Notes: generated by a model not told the origin, from the letters alone. Counted from the first letter of the stretch, positions 47,035 to 56,811 are shown. The stretch is DNA of 64,000 nt from Pengzhenrongella frigida (GCF_004168625.1 NZ_SDWW01000001.1:1-64000); one strand, 5' to 3'. Translations and numbers: made by a program.

Positions 47035-49374
47035 CCAGCCGGTCCCTCTGCCCCGGGTCCGTCCGGGCTCCGACCGGCGCGCCGTGCCGGGAACGGCATC
47101 GAGCCCGTCGAGGCCGGGGACTCCGTGCTCGGCGCACCAGCGCCGCACCCAGGCCGCCACCTCGTCAGCAGGCATCGGCCGGGCGATCTGATACCCCTGG
47201 AAGACGTCGACCCCGAGCGGGATCAGCTCCGCCGCCGTGGCCGCATCCTCGACGCCCTCGGCGACCAGCCGCAGGCCGAGTGCGTGCGCCATGTGGGTCG
47301 TGGTCTGCACGATCATCCGGCTCCGCTCGTCGGTGACGACCGTGGAGACGAACGACCTGTCCATCTTGAGCTCCTGCACCGGCAGGTCCCGCAGGTAGGC
47401 CAGCGACGAGAACCCGGTGCCGTAGTCGTCGATGGACACCTGGACGTGGTGCGCGCGCAGGTCGTACAGCGCCTCGCGCGCCCGCTCGGGGTCCGACAGG
47501 AACGAGTCCTCGGTCACCTCGATGAGGATGCTGTCGCCCGGCAGCCCGGCATCGTCGAGCGCCTGGAACAGCACCGGCAGCAGCTGATCGCCGATGAGCT
47601 CCGGCGGGGCGCAGTTCATCGCCACCCGGAACGTGAACCCCAGGTCCACCCAACGACGGGTGTCGGCCAGCATGCGGCGCAGCACCGTCTCCGTCACCGC
47701 CGGCATCAGACCGGACCGGCGAGCGTCCGGCAGGAACGCGATCGGCGAGAGCAGCCCCTCCGTGGGGTGCTGCCAGCGGACGAGCGCTTCCATGGCCACC
47801 ACCTGGCGGGTGCGCGCGTCCACCTGCGGCTGGTACCAGACGACCAGCTGGTCCTCGGCGATCGCCTGGCGCAGGTCCTCGCCGCGCCGCAACCGCTGCC
47901 GCGAGAAACCGTCCTGGGAGGTGTCGAAGTGCAGCACCCCGGCCCGGGAGTGCTTGGCCTCGTACATGGCGATGTCGGCCCGGCGCAGCAGCTCGGTCGA
48001 GGAGGTGTCGGCCGCTTCCCGGACGGTGATGCCCACCGAGGCATCGATCGAGAGGTCGATCGAGTCGACCCGCAGCGGGGACTGCAGCACGACGCGCACC
48101 AGCTGCGCGATCTCGAAGAACCGGAGCTCGTCATGACCGGGAGCGAGCAGGGCGAACTCGTCCCCTCCCAGCCGAGCGACCAGGACGTCCGGGTCGAGCG
48201 CAGCCCGCATCCGGTTCGCCAGGGTCTTGAGGACCTCGTCACCGACGGCGTGGCCCAGGCTGTCGTTGATGTCCTTGAAGCCGTCGAGGTCGAGCAGCAT
48301 GAACCCGAGCGGAGACCCGTCCCGCAGGGCCTCGTCGGCCGCCGCGAGCAGGGCCCGGCGGTTGGGCAGCCCGGTCAGCTCGTCCGTGAGCGACAGCCGC
48401 ATGGCCTCGGCCGCCCCCTGCGCCTCGCGCAGCGCGAGCATCATGCGCGCCCCGGCGCTCACGAGCGTGACGATCGCCGGCAACATGATGTAGATCCCGA
48501 TCCCGCCCGGAGGGTGCAGGACGAGCACGGTGACCGCGAGCGCACCGGCGACGGGGAGCACCCCCATGTTCTGGCGCTCGATGGGGCGGGCCACGATCGG
48601 CGTCGGGCACGAGATCGCCCCGCTGACGATGGCGATGAAGCTGAAGCCCCAGATCGCGTCGAGCAGGAGGCTCGAGGAGTACGAACCGGCCGAGAGGCTG
48701 GAGATGAACGTGGTGTCGGCCGCCGCCAGACCGAGGAAGCCCGCAGCCAGGGTGAGGGTGCGTCGGGAGTGATCACGCATCCGCAGCATCATCTGGGCGA
48801 GCACGAGGGTGGCCAGGATCAGGTCGATCAGGGGGTAGAGGATCGCGAGGAGCAGCTGCAGACCGCCCCGCGAGAACGTCCCGGACAGCGGGGTGAGGAG
48901 CGCGAAGCCGGCCAGGCAGATCGCGGCCCCGCAGACCACGGCCGCCTCGAGCCAGACCGCGGCCGTCGGCAGGCGTCGGCGGGGCACGTCGAGCAGGAGG
49001 AACGCCGCCATCCCGAGGTACGAGGCCAGGTAGAGGACCTCGCCGGGTGCGGGGAACGTCACCGCCGTCACTGCCTGGCTGGCGCTGACCATCGCGGCGC
49101 CGCCGGCCCACAAGGCGATGCCCGCCGCCAGGAAGAGGAGCGAGAGCCGCCGGCTCGGGTGGTGGACGGCCGCGACGAGCAGGCGCACGAACTGGGCGAC
49201 GAAGAAGAGGGTCAGCGTGATCGCCACAGCCGATCGGACCTGGCTGCTGTCCTGAGAACCGGGCAGGGAGAGGATCCACACGGAGCCCACCCCGACGATC
49301 CACCAGACGGCGGCACCGAGCCCCCGGATCGTCCCCGCTGCGGCCGAACGGGGAGCGACGCCTCGTGGGGCCAT
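47011..49374 (-). CDS. Multi-spanning membrane GGDEF-EAL protein
   Basis: 787 aa from the ATG at 49374 (AGGGAG upstream). About nine hydrophobic segments occupy residues 15-310 and form an integral sensor. The GGDEF domain (about 330-490) has an intact ARLGGDEFALL at about residue 403, so cyclase activity is possible. The EAL domain (about 505-755) has MEALVRWQHP, the Asn in FRVAMNCAP, IEVTEDSF, DDYGTGFSS, LKMDRSFV and VAEGVED. Either or both activities could be present. Its promoter region has a sigma-28-like element at 49449-49475. It faces the SpeD-like/LuxI-like pair tail to tail. Confidence 0.9.
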   Translation of the reverse strand: MAPRGVAPRSAAAGTIRGLGAAVWWIVGVGSVWILSLPGSQDSSQVRSAVAITLTLFFVAQFVRLLVAAVHHPSRRLSLLFLAAGIALWAGGAAMVSASQAVTAVTFPAPGEVLYLASYLGMAAFLLLDVPRRRLPTAAVWLEAAVVCGAAICLAGFALLTPLSGTFSRGGLQLLLAILYPLIDLILATLVLAQMMLRMRDHSRRTLTLAAGFLGLAAADTTFISSLSAGSYSSSLLLDAIWGFSFIAIVSGAISCPTPIVARPIERQNMGVLPVAGALAVTVLVLHPPGGIGIYIMLPAIVTLVSAGARMMLALREAQGAAEAMRLSLTDELTGLPNRRALLAAADEALRDGSPLGFMLLDLDGFKDINDSLGHAVGDEVLKTLANRMRAALDPDVLVARLGGDEFALLAPGHDELRFFEIAQLVRVVLQSPLRVDSIDLSIDASVGITVREAADTSSTELLRRADIAMYEAKHSRAGVLHFDTSQDGFSRQRLRRGEDLRQAIAEDQLVVWYQPQVDARTRQVVAMEALVRWQHPTEGLLSPIAFLPDARRSGLMPAVTETVLRRMLADTRRWVDLGFTFRVAMNCAPPELIGDQLLPVLFQALDDAGLPGDSILIEVTEDSFLSDPERAREALYDLRAHHVQVSIDDYGTGFSSLAYLRDLPVQELKMDRSFVSTVVTDERSRMIVQTTTHMAHALGLRLVAEGVEDAATAAELIPLGVDVFQGYQIARPMPADEVAAWVRRWCAEHGVPGLDGLDAVPGTARRSEPGRTRGRGTGWSAAPDQG

Positions 49375-49448
49375 CGACAACTCCCTAGTCTGCGGCCTTC
49401 TGCGAACCAGGCTCGAGCGGTCGACGCGACTGCGGCAACCATCATTCA

Positions 49449-49475
49449 CATCGGTATGCGAACCGTCGACTTGAG
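49449..49475 (-). promoter_or_regulatory. Sigma-28-like promoter (CTCA-N16-ACCGATG)
   Basis: On the minus strand CTCA (49475-49472) and ACCGATG (49455-49449) with exactly 16 bp between. The start of transcription would fall near 49441, 67 bases before the ATG of the GGDEF-EAL gene. Confidence 0.5.
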
Positions 49476-49525
49476 CCTTCGCCCGCGACGTTCGCGCCGC
49501 GAGCCTACCTGCGGACCGACTCAGG

Positions 49526-51295
49526 TCACCCGCGCGTCGATTCGACCAGGTCGGCCCGCCGCCGGCGGCGATCGGCCTGTTCCGCCGGATCCGGGACGGG
49601 CACGGCCGCGAGCAGGGCCCGCGTGTACGCGTGCTGGGGCGCATTGAGGACCGCGGCGGTCGTGCCGACCTCGACGAGCCGCCCGGTACGCATCACCGCG
49701 ACATCGTGCGCGACGAGGTCGATGACGGCGAGGTCGTGGCTGATGAACAGGCAAGCGAAGCCCATCTCGGTCTGGAGCTGCTGGAACAGGGCCAGCACGG
49801 TCGCCTGGACCGACACGTCGAGGGCACTGGTCGGCTCGTCGGCGATCAGCAGGTCCGGCCCCAGCACGAGCGCCCTGGCCAAGCTGACGCGCTGCCGCTG
49901 GCCGCCGGAGAGCTCGTGCGGGAAGCGACGGGCGAAGGACGCGGGCAGCTCCACCGCCTCGAGCAGCTCCGCCACCCGGCGTCGGCGGGAGGCGTCCGAC
50001 CCCACCGCGTGCACCGAGAGCGGTTCGGAGATGGCTGCCCCGACGCTGGACCGCGGGTTCAGCGAGGCCGACGGGTCCTGGAACACGAACCCGAACCGCC
50101 GACGCAGGTCCCGCAGCACCCGGGGCGAGGCGGTCCGCAGATCCGTGCCGAAGACCTCGATGCTGCCGCTCACGGCCGGCACCAGGCCCACCGTGGTGCG
50201 CCCCACCGTCGTCTTGCCCGATCCGGACTCGCCAACCAGGCCGAGCACCTGGCCGGGCGCGATGGTGAACGAGACCCCGTCGACCGCGCGCAGACGGGGG
50301 GCCCCGAGCCGACCGGCGAACTCCACCACGAGGTCGCGGACCGCCAGCGCCGGGATCGAGGGCGGCACGACGACGGGCGGACCGGGAACGGAGGTGACGA
50401 CCGCCGGGCCAGGAGCGGCTGCCACGGCGGCCGGGCCGGGATCGGCGCTCAGCGACCGGCCCTGGCCCAGGTGCGGGACCGCGGCGAGCAGCCGGCGCGT
50501 GTACGGGTGCGCGGGAGCAGCGAAGATCTGCGCGACGGAGGCCTCCTCGACGACCTCGCCGCGGTACATCACCACGACCCGGTCGGCCAGGTCGGCGACC
50601 ACGCCCATGTTGTGGGTGATCAGCACGATCGCGGTGCCGAGGCGGTCGCGCAGGTCGCGCAGCAGCTCGAGGATCGCAGCCTGGACGGTGACGTCGAGAG
50701 CCGTGGTCGGCTCGTCGGCGATGATCACCTCGGGCTCGCACGCGATTGCGATCGCGATCATGACGCGCTGCTTCTGTCCGCCCGAGAGCTGGTGCGGGTA
50801 CGAGTGGATGCGGCTGGCCGCGTCCGGGATGCCCACGAGCTCGAGAAGCTCGACGGCGCGGGCGCGGGCGGCGCGGCGGGACATCGGCCGGTGCACGCGC
50901 AGGGCCTGCACGACCTGCCAACCCACGGTCCGGACCGGGTCCAGCGAGGTGGCGGGCTCCTGGAAGATCATCGCGATCCGGTCCCCGCGCACCTTGCGCA
51001 TCGACTCCCCGCGCAGGCCGGTGAGCTCGACGCCGTCGAGCTGGGCCGACCCGGCGACGGTGGCCGTGCCGGGCAGCAGCCCGAGCAGCGCGCGCGAGCT
51101 CACCGACTTGCCGGACCCCGACTCCCCCACCACGGCGACGATCTCGCCGGGGGCGACGGTGAAGCTGACCTCGCGCACGGCGCGCACCGGGCCGGCGTCG
51201 GAGGCGAACGTGACCGAGAGCCGGTCGAAGGCGAGCACGGGCCGGGCCGGGCCGGTCGAGGCGGTGGGGACGGCGGGCACGGTCGGGGCGGTCAT
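49526..51295 (-). CDS. Fused two-domain ABC ATPase of a dipeptide/oligopeptide transporter (DppD-DppF fusion)
   Basis: 589 aa. Two complete ATPase units. First: GESGSGKSV, LSGGQKQRV, VIIADEPTTALD. Second: GESGSGKTT, LSGGQRQRV, LLIADEPTSALD, each with the family's LFISHDLAVI or LITHNMGVV segment. They are joined by a Pro/Val/Ala-rich linker (about 290-325) of low complexity. Last gene of the uptake operon; its ATG overlaps the upstream permease stop (ATGA). Confidence 0.92.
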   Translation of the reverse strand: MTAPTVPAVPTASTGPARPVLAFDRLSVTFASDAGPVRAVREVSFTVAPGEIVAVVGESGSGKSVSSRALLGLLPGTATVAGSAQLDGVELTGLRGESMRKVRGDRIAMIFQEPATSLDPVRTVGWQVVQALRVHRPMSRRAARARAVELLELVGIPDAASRIHSYPHQLSGGQKQRVMIAIAIACEPEVIIADEPTTALDVTVQAAILELLRDLRDRLGTAIVLITHNMGVVADLADRVVVMYRGEVVEEASVAQIFAAPAHPYTRRLLAAVPHLGQGRSLSADPGPAAVAAAPGPAVVTSVPGPPVVVPPSIPALAVRDLVVEFAGRLGAPRLRAVDGVSFTIAPGQVLGLVGESGSGKTTVGRTTVGLVPAVSGSIEVFGTDLRTASPRVLRDLRRRFGFVFQDPSASLNPRSSVGAAISEPLSVHAVGSDASRRRRVAELLEAVELPASFARRFPHELSGGQRQRVSLARALVLGPDLLIADEPTSALDVSVQATVLALFQQLQTEMGFACLFISHDLAVIDLVAHDVAVMRTGRLVEVGTTAAVLNAPQHAYTRALLAAVPVPDPAEQADRRRRRADLVESTRG

Positions 51296-52398
51296 CGACC
51301 GGCCTCCTCGGTCAGCGGGGCCCCGGCGGCGAGGCCGTCGGGATCCGGGTCGAGCGGGCTGTCGTGGGCCTGGCGGGGTCCGCCGTCGGCCACGCTGGGG
51401 GCGTCGTCGGCCACGATCTCGGCCTCGTCCGCCGTGGTGGCACCCCCGCCGCGGGTGCGGAGCATCGGGTTGAGGATGTCGTTCAGGCTCTCCCCCACGA
51501 GCGTGACGCCCGTGACCACCAGGACGATGGCCAGGCCGGGGTACACCCCCGTCCACCAGATGCCGTTCGAGGTGTCCGACAGCGCCTTGTTGAGGTCGTA
51601 CCCCCACTCGGCGGCCGACGACGGCTCGATGCCGAAGCCGAGGAAGCCGAGCCCGGCCAGGGTGAGGATCGCCTCGGACGCGTTCAGGGTGGCGAGCACC
51701 GGGATGGACTGCGAGACGTTGGGCAGCACGTGCCGGAAGATGATCCGGCGCGGCCTCGCCCCGGTGATCCGGGCGGCGTCGACGAACGGCTCGTTCTTTA
51801 CCGACACCGTCTGGTTGCGCACCACCCGGAAGTACTGCGGCACGAACACGACCGTGATGGACAGGGCCGCGGCGAAGATCCCGCCGAGCGGGGTGGACCG
51901 CCCGTTCGTGATCATGATCGCGACCACGATCGCGAGCAGCAGCGACGGGAACGCGTACAGCGCATCGGTCACGAGCACCAGCGCGCGGTCGACCTTGCCG
52001 CCCACGTACCCGGACACGACCCCGAGCGGGACACCCACGAGCAGGGAGATCGACACGGCCAGCACGATCACCGCGAGCGCGGTGCGGGCCCCGAAGATCA
52101 CCCGGGACAGCACGTCCTGGCCACCGACGGTGGTGCCGAACCAGTGCGCGGCCGACGGCGGCTGCTGGGTGCCGAACACGACGCCGTCGGCCCGGTCGAC
52201 GTTGAACCCGTACGGAGCGAGCACGGGTGCCAGCACCGCCACCACGACGAATACGGCAATGATGGTGAGCCCGGTCAGGAGCATCCCGCGCTGCAACCCG
52301 TGGGTCGAGCGCAGCAGCGCCATCCCCGGCAGGCCCCGACGTCGGGTGGGTGCCAGCGGCGTCAGGCCGCTGGTCTCGGTGACGACGATCGCGGTCAT
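51292..52398 (-). CDS. Dipeptide/oligopeptide ABC transporter permease (DppC type)
   Basis: 368 aa. An N-terminal OppC_N segment (LTGLTIIAVFVVVAVLAP), five further hydrophobic segments and the EAA loop VDAARITGARPRRIIFRHVLPN near residue 200. A disordered acidic C-terminal extension of about 50 residues is not part of the family. Start overlaps the first permease's stop (TGATG). Confidence 0.92.
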   Translation of the reverse strand: MTAIVVTETSGLTPLAPTRRRGLPGMALLRSTHGLQRGMLLTGLTIIAVFVVVAVLAPVLAPYGFNVDRADGVVFGTQQPPSAAHWFGTTVGGQDVLSRVIFGARTALAVIVLAVSISLLVGVPLGVVSGYVGGKVDRALVLVTDALYAFPSLLLAIVVAIMITNGRSTPLGGIFAAALSITVVFVPQYFRVVRNQTVSVKNEPFVDAARITGARPRRIIFRHVLPNVSQSIPVLATLNASEAILTLAGLGFLGFGIEPSSAAEWGYDLNKALSDTSNGIWWTGVYPGLAIVLVVTGVTLVGESLNDILNPMLRTRGGGATTADEAEIVADDAPSVADGGPRQAHDSPLDPDPDGLAAGAPLTEEAGR

Positions 52399-53507
52399 CA
52401 GTACCTCACCCTCGGGTCGACGAGCGCATTGACGACATCGATCAGGAAGCTGGAGAAGGCCACGACGACGGCGATGGCGGTGACGATGCCCTGCACGGCG
52501 ACGAAGTCGCGCGCGAGGAGGTACCGCGAGAGCACGTAGCCCAGGCCCTGCCACTCGAACGTGGTCTCGGTGAGGATCGCCCCGCCGAGCATCATCGCGA
52601 TCTGCATGCCCATCACCGTGACGACCGGCACCATCGCGTTGCGGAAGGCGTGCTTGCGCACCACGACCCGCTCGGAGACCCCGCGCGCCCGCGCCGCGGT
52701 GACGTAGTCCGTCCGCATGGTCTCCAGCAGGTTGATCCGGATCAGCCGGATGAACACCCCGGCGGTGAGCAGGCCGAGCGCGAGCGCCGGCAGGATCGCG
52801 TGCTCGAGGACGTTGAGGATGTACCCGGGGTCCCCGTAGAGGATCGCGTCCACGATCATGATGTTCGTCTTCGGCGTGACGTTGGTCAGGGCGATCTCGA
52901 CCGAGGCCGAGGCACGGCCCGACGCGGGCAGCCAACCGAGGGTCGCGGAGAAGAGCAGCTTGAGCAGCAGCCCGACGAAGAACACCGGGGCGGCGTAGAC
53001 CAGCACGGCGAACAGCCGGATGCTCACGTCCGGCAGCCGGTCGCGGTAGCGCGCGGCCAGCCGGCCGAGCGGGAGCCCGATCGCGAACGCGACCAGCAGC
53101 GCCCACATGGTGAGCTCGAGCGTGGCGGCGCCGTTGGTGACCAGCACCTCGCTGATCTCGCGGCGGTCGGTCAGCGCGGTCCCGAAGTCCCCGCGCACGA
53201 GGCCGCCGAGGTACTCCGCGTACTGCTGCAGGATCGGCCGGTCGAACCCGGCGGCCGCCTTGCGCTCGGCGAGCTGATCGGCGGACAGCCGACCCCCCTG
53301 CGACGCGGTGATCGGGTCACCGATGACGCGCATGAAGAAGAACACGACGGTGACCAGGATCAGCACCGTCGGCACGATCAGGGCAAGCCGCACCAGCAGG
53401 TACCGGACCAGCGGCGACCGCACCAGCGGACCGCGCGGAGCCCGCGCGCGGGCTACGTCGGTGGCGGGAGGTGCGGGCGGGGCGGGGGGGACGACGGTGA
53501 CTGCCAT
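52398..53507 (-). CDS. Dipeptide/oligopeptide ABC transporter permease (DppB type)
   Basis: 369 aa from the ATG at 53507. A Pro/Ala-rich cytoplasmic N-terminus, then six hydrophobic segments; the family's FFMRVIGDPIT loop follows the first, and the EAA loop TAARARGVSERVVVRKHAFRN lies near residue 270. It pairs with the DppC-type permease. Confidence 0.92.
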   Translation of the reverse strand: MAVTVVPPAPPAPPATDVARARAPRGPLVRSPLVRYLLVRLALIVPTVLILVTVVFFFMRVIGDPITASQGGRLSADQLAERKAAAGFDRPILQQYAEYLGGLVRGDFGTALTDRREISEVLVTNGAATLELTMWALLVAFAIGLPLGRLAARYRDRLPDVSIRLFAVLVYAAPVFFVGLLLKLLFSATLGWLPASGRASASVEIALTNVTPKTNIMIVDAILYGDPGYILNVLEHAILPALALGLLTAGVFIRLIRINLLETMRTDYVTAARARGVSERVVVRKHAFRNAMVPVVTVMGMQIAMMLGGAILTETTFEWQGLGYVLSRYLLARDFVAVQGIVTAIAVVVAFSSFLIDVVNALVDPRVRY

Positions 53508-53569
53508 GAGATCCGTTCGTGTCAGTGCGGGTCCGCTCGAGCGCGCTGCGCCCGCGGCCAGAACCGTGA

Positions 53570-53598
53570 GCGGGGGCCGCAACGAGCACGGCCCCCGC
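53570..53598 (-). terminator. Strong GC hairpin between binding-protein and permease genes
   Basis: GCGGGGGCCG (53570-53579) and CGGCCCCCGC (53589-53598) form a perfect 10-bp stem with a 9-base loop. It sits 15 bp after the binding-protein stop codon on the minus strand. No T-run. Such intercistronic stems raise the level of the binding protein over the membrane parts by stabilising the upstream message or terminating part of transcription. Confidence 0.55.
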
Positions 53599-53613
53599 CC
53601 ACGTCGTGGTGCG

Positions 53614-55233
53614 TCAGCTCTTGCTGAGGACCGAGTACCGGAACTGGAACGACGCGTTGAGCGTGTCCTGCACCCCGTCGACACCGTCGGCGGCCACGGC
53701 CACCTGCGAGCCCTGCAGCAGCGGCACGGTCGGGAGGTACTTCTCGGCGAGCTCCGTCTGGATCTTCTCGATCGTCGCGGCGCGGGTCTCCGGGTCGGCG
53801 TCCGTGCGCTCCGAGGCGAGCAGCGCGCTGATGTCGGCGTTCTCGAAGTGGTTGCCGAGGAAGTTGTCCACGTCGAAGAACGGCGTCAGGTAGTTGTCCG
53901 CGTCCGAGAAGTCCGGGAACCAGCCGAGCTGGTACGCCGGGTACGCGTCGGCCGTGCGCTCCTTGGCGTACGTGACCCACTCGGTCGACTCGAGCTGGAC
54001 GGCGAACAGCCCGGTGGCCTCGAGCTGACGCTTGAGGGCGTTGTACTCGGCGTCCGAGCTCGTGCCGTAGTGGTCCGGGTTGTACTGCAGGTTGAGCGCG
54101 ACCGGCGTGGCGACCCCGGCGTCGGCGAGGACCTTCGTGGCCGCGTCGACGTCGGGCTTGGTGCCGTAGATGTCCTCGAACGGCGTGGCCGCACCCGGCA
54201 GGCCGGACGGGACATAGGAGTACAGCGGCGTGTAGGTGTCCTTGTAGACCTGCGTCGCGATCTCCTGGCGGTCGATCGAGTACGCGAACGCCTGCCGCAC
54301 AGCGAACTTCTGCTCGGGGGTCTCGCCCGGCTGGGTGTTGAGGTTGAACACGACGTACCGGATCTCACCGCCGGGACCGCTGATGACGTTGACGCCGTCG
54401 GTGGTGCCCAGCGACTCGATGTCGGTCGGGGTGAGGCTGCGCGTGGCGACGTCGATCTCGCCGCTGGCGATGTCGAGCTTGAGGTTGTTCGAGTCCGCGT
54501 AGTACTTCAGCGTGACGCTGTCGTTCTTCGCCGCACCCTGCACGCCCGCGTAGTCGGCGTTCTTGGTGAAGACCACGAGCTCGTTCTTCTTGTACGACGA
54601 GATCGTGTACGGACCGGCGAAGGCCTCGGCCGCCACGATCGCGTCGTCGTCGAGGAGCGCATCGGCCGGGAACGTCTTCTCGTCCACGATCGGCCCCGCC
54701 GGGGAGGCGAGGATCTGCGGGAAGGTCTGGTCGTTGGCGCCCTTGAGGGTGAAGGCCACGGTCGTGTCGTCCACGGCCTCGACCGACTCGAGGTTCGTGA
54801 GCAGCGACGACGGGCCGTTCGCGTCGGCGATCGCGACCTGGCGGTCGAAGCTGAACTTGACCGTCGAGGCGGTGAGCGGGTTGCCGTTGGCGAACGTCAG
54901 GCCCTCCCGCAGCACGCAGGTGTAGACGGTGTCGGAGGTGTACTCGCAGCTCTCGGCCGCGTCGGGCGCGAGGTCGGCCCCACCCGGCTCGAAGCTCATG
55001 AGGAACGGGAAGACCTGGGTCTCGACGTTGAACGAGCCGTTGTCGTAGGAGCCGGCCGGGTCGATCGCGGTGACCTTGTCCGTGGTGCCGACCAGGATCG
55101 AGGCGCCTGCGGCGTCGTCCGATCCGCCGGTGGCGGCATCGTCCGTGCGTCCGGCGCCGCAGGCGCTCAGGGCCAGTGCGGCGACGGCGGCCGTGGCGAC
55201 CGCGCCGACAAGGCGGTGCGTGCTGTTCTTCAC
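53614..55233 (-). CDS. Dipeptide/oligopeptide ABC transporter substrate-binding lipoprotein (family 5)
   Basis: 539 aa from the GTG at 55233 (AGAGGATCC just upstream). Lipoprotein signal with lipobox LSAC. Family-5 features: GTTDKVTAIDPAGSYDNGS at the mature N-terminus, CEYTSDTVYTCVLREGLTFANGNPLTA, and TPFEDIYGTKPDVDAATKVLADAGV. First gene of the uptake operon. The ligand could be a peptide, opine, nickel chelate or similar; nothing nearby tells which. Confidence 0.9.
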   Translation of the reverse strand: MKNSTHRLVGAVATAAVAALALSACGAGRTDDAATGGSDDAAGASILVGTTDKVTAIDPAGSYDNGSFNVETQVFPFLMSFEPGGADLAPDAAESCEYTSDTVYTCVLREGLTFANGNPLTASTVKFSFDRQVAIADANGPSSLLTNLESVEAVDDTTVAFTLKGANDQTFPQILASPAGPIVDEKTFPADALLDDDAIVAAEAFAGPYTISSYKKNELVVFTKNADYAGVQGAAKNDSVTLKYYADSNNLKLDIASGEIDVATRSLTPTDIESLGTTDGVNVISGPGGEIRYVVFNLNTQPGETPEQKFAVRQAFAYSIDRQEIATQVYKDTYTPLYSYVPSGLPGAATPFEDIYGTKPDVDAATKVLADAGVATPVALNLQYNPDHYGTSSDAEYNALKRQLEATGLFAVQLESTEWVTYAKERTADAYPAYQLGWFPDFSDADNYLTPFFDVDNFLGNHFENADISALLASERTDADPETRAATIEKIQTELAEKYLPTVPLLQGSQVAVAADGVDGVQDTLNASFQFRYSVLSKS

Positions 55234-55318
55234 AAGGATCCTCTCGGGGGATGACACAGCCCTACCCGGGCTCAGGAGGTCGGCGCGGACGCCGGTGACG
55301 GGAGTCTGGCAGCGTTTT

Positions 55319-55334
55319 GTTACTCCCGCGTAAC
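55319..55334 (-). promoter_or_regulatory. Inverted repeat upstream of the peptide-binding-protein gene
   Basis: GTTAC-TCCCGC-GTAAC, perfect 5-bp arms with a 6-base centre, 86 bp upstream of the GTG start. AT-richer bases flank it, as expected of a promoter-proximal operator. The regulator is not encoded nearby. Confidence 0.4.
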
Positions 55335-55430
55335 TTTTCGGTCACTCTGCGGTCACGGCCCGTTCACCACCGTGCAAGATCCGGTGTCCACCATATGAGA
55401 TTCTGCGCAGCGAGCCGGCGCAGTCGGCGA

Positions 55431-56681
55431 TCAGACGGCGCGGGGCCGCACCAGCGAGGCCGCGCGTCGGGCCCCGGCGCGGGCCACCTCGACGTCGACG
55501 TCGTGCACGAGGGCGACGCCCATCCGGCGCCGTGGGAAGCTCTCGCCCTTGCCGAACAGGCGGATCTCGCTGTGCGGCACGCGCAGCGCGTCGTCGACCG
55601 CGTCGAACACGAGGCCGGACGCCTCGACCCCGCCGTAGATCACCGCACTGGCCCCCGGGCTCTTGAGCGCGGTGTCCACCGGCAGGCCGAGGATCGCGCG
55701 GGCGTGCAGCTCGAACTCGTTCTGCCACTGGGTGACCATCGTGACCATCCCGGTGTCGTGCGGCCGCGGGCTGACCTCGTTGAACCAGACCTGCTCACCG
55801 GAGACGAACAGCTCCACGCCGAACACACCCTCACCGCCGAGGTTCTCGGTCACGGCTCGCGCGATCTGCTGCGCGCGTTCGCGGGCGACCGGCGGCATCG
55901 GGTGGGGCTGCCAGCTCTCGACGTAGTCGCCCCCGACCTGCCGGTGGCCGATGGGTTCGCAGAAGTACGTCCCCACCTCGCCGTCGGCGCCCCGCGCCCG
56001 GACGGTGAGCTGGGTGATCTCGTAGTCGAAGTCGACGAACGCCTCGACGATCACGCGCCCGCCGGCGACCCGGCCGCCGGACATCGCGTGGTCCCACGCG
56101 GCCCGCACGCCAGCGGCGTCGTCGATCCGGCTCTGCCCCTTGCCCGAGCTGCTCATCACGGGCTTGACCATGCACGGGTACCCGATCCCCGCCCCCTCAG
56201 TGCCCGCGCCCTCAGTGCCCGCGCCCTCAGTGCCCGCGCCCTCGATCGCCGCGGTCAGCTCCGCCAGGGTGTCGCAGAACCGGTACGGGCTCGTGGGCAG
56301 GGCGAGGGTCTCGGCGGCGAGCCGACGGATGCCCTCACGGTCCATCGTGAGCCGGGTGGCCCGGGCCGTCGGGACCACACGCACGATCCCCTCGGCCTCC
56401 AGGTCGGCGAGCACCGCGGTCGCGATCGCCTCGATCTCGGGCACCACGACGTCGGGCCGCTCGGCGAGGATCAGCTCGCGCAGCTCGGCCGGGTCGCTCA
56501 TGTCGATCGTCCGGGCGTGGTGCGCCACCTGGTGACCAGGCGCCCGCGAGTACCGATCGACGGCGATCGTCTCCACCCCGAGGCGCTGCAGCGCGATCAC
56601 GACCTCTTTGCCGAGCTCACCTGCCCCCAGGAGCATCACGCGCGTGGCCGACGACGAGTAGGGGGTACCGAGGGGCTTCAT
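55431..56681 (-). CDS. purT: Formate-dependent phosphoribosylglycinamide formyltransferase (GAR transformylase 2)
   Basis: 416 aa from the ATG at 56681 ([19 protein letters not shown]). The ATP-grasp signatures [18 protein letters not shown] (N-terminal loop), [52 protein letters not shown]-type segment and the C-terminal [27 protein letters not shown] all fit PurT. It adds a formyl group from formate to GAR in purine synthesis. Between the central and C-terminal parts of the ATP-grasp domain sits an expanded EGAGT repeat (15-bp units at 56194-56238). Confidence 0.95.
   Translation of the reverse strand: MKPLGTPYSSSATRVMLLGAGELGKEVVIALQRLGVETIAVDRYSRAPGHQVAHHARTIDMSDPAELRELILAERPDVVVPEIEAIATAVLADLEAEGIVRVVPTARATRLTMDREGIRRLAAETLALPTSPYRFCDTLAELTAAIEGAGTEGAGTEGAGTEGAGIGYPCMVKPVMSSSGKGQSRIDDAAGVRAAWDHAMSGGRVAGGRVIVEAFVDFDYEITQLTVRARGADGEVGTYFCEPIGHRQVGGDYVESWQPHPMPPVARERAQQIARAVTENLGGEGVFGVELFVSGEQVWFNEVSPRPHDTGMVTMVTQWQNEFELHARAILGLPVDTALKSPGASAVIYGGVEASGLVFDAVDDALRVPHSEIRLFGKGESFPRRRMGVALVHDVDVEVARAGARRAASLVRPRAV
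56194..56238. repeat. Three perfect 15-bp units inside purT
   Basis: CCCTCAGTGCCCGCG three times plus a partial fourth, encoding EGAGT pentapeptides on the minus strand. It lies directly before the PCMVKPV strand of the ATP-grasp domain, so it must form a surface loop. Confidence 0.9.
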
Positions 56682-56776
56682 GGAGGTCACCCTCCCACGC
56701 GGTACCCGGCTAGCATTGCCCGAGGCCGACGCAGCGGTCGCCCTCCCCCGCACGACTCCGCCACCGTTTCGCACCA

Positions 56777-56803
56777 CTCAGCAACCGCGCCCCGCAGTCG
56801 ATA
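56777..56803 (+). promoter_or_regulatory. Sigma-28-like promoter (CTCA-N16-GTCGATA)
   Basis: CTCA (56777-56780) and GTCGATA (56797-56803), 16 bp apart. The predicted transcription start is at about 56811, which rules out the upstream in-frame ATG at 56680. The GTG at 56812 would then be read leaderless, or the ATG at 56842 after a 30-base leader. Confidence 0.55.
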
Positions 56804-56811
56804 GGACGGCC

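Noticed and set aside
46332-47336. A 334-codon frame overlapping the LuxI/FeeM-like gene
   Set aside because: Arg/Pro/Gly-rich shadow in another frame; the coupled ATG at 46270 gives the domain-bearing product.
53308-55254. A 648-codon plus-strand frame opposite the peptide-binding protein
   Set aside because: Arg/Val/Glu-rich antisense product; the minus strand has a full lipoprotein with all family features.
56680-56811. Start of the PAS-GGDEF-EAL protein at the ATG at 56680
   Set aside because: It would overlap the start of the divergent purT gene and lies upstream of the predicted promoter; the added residues are low complexity.
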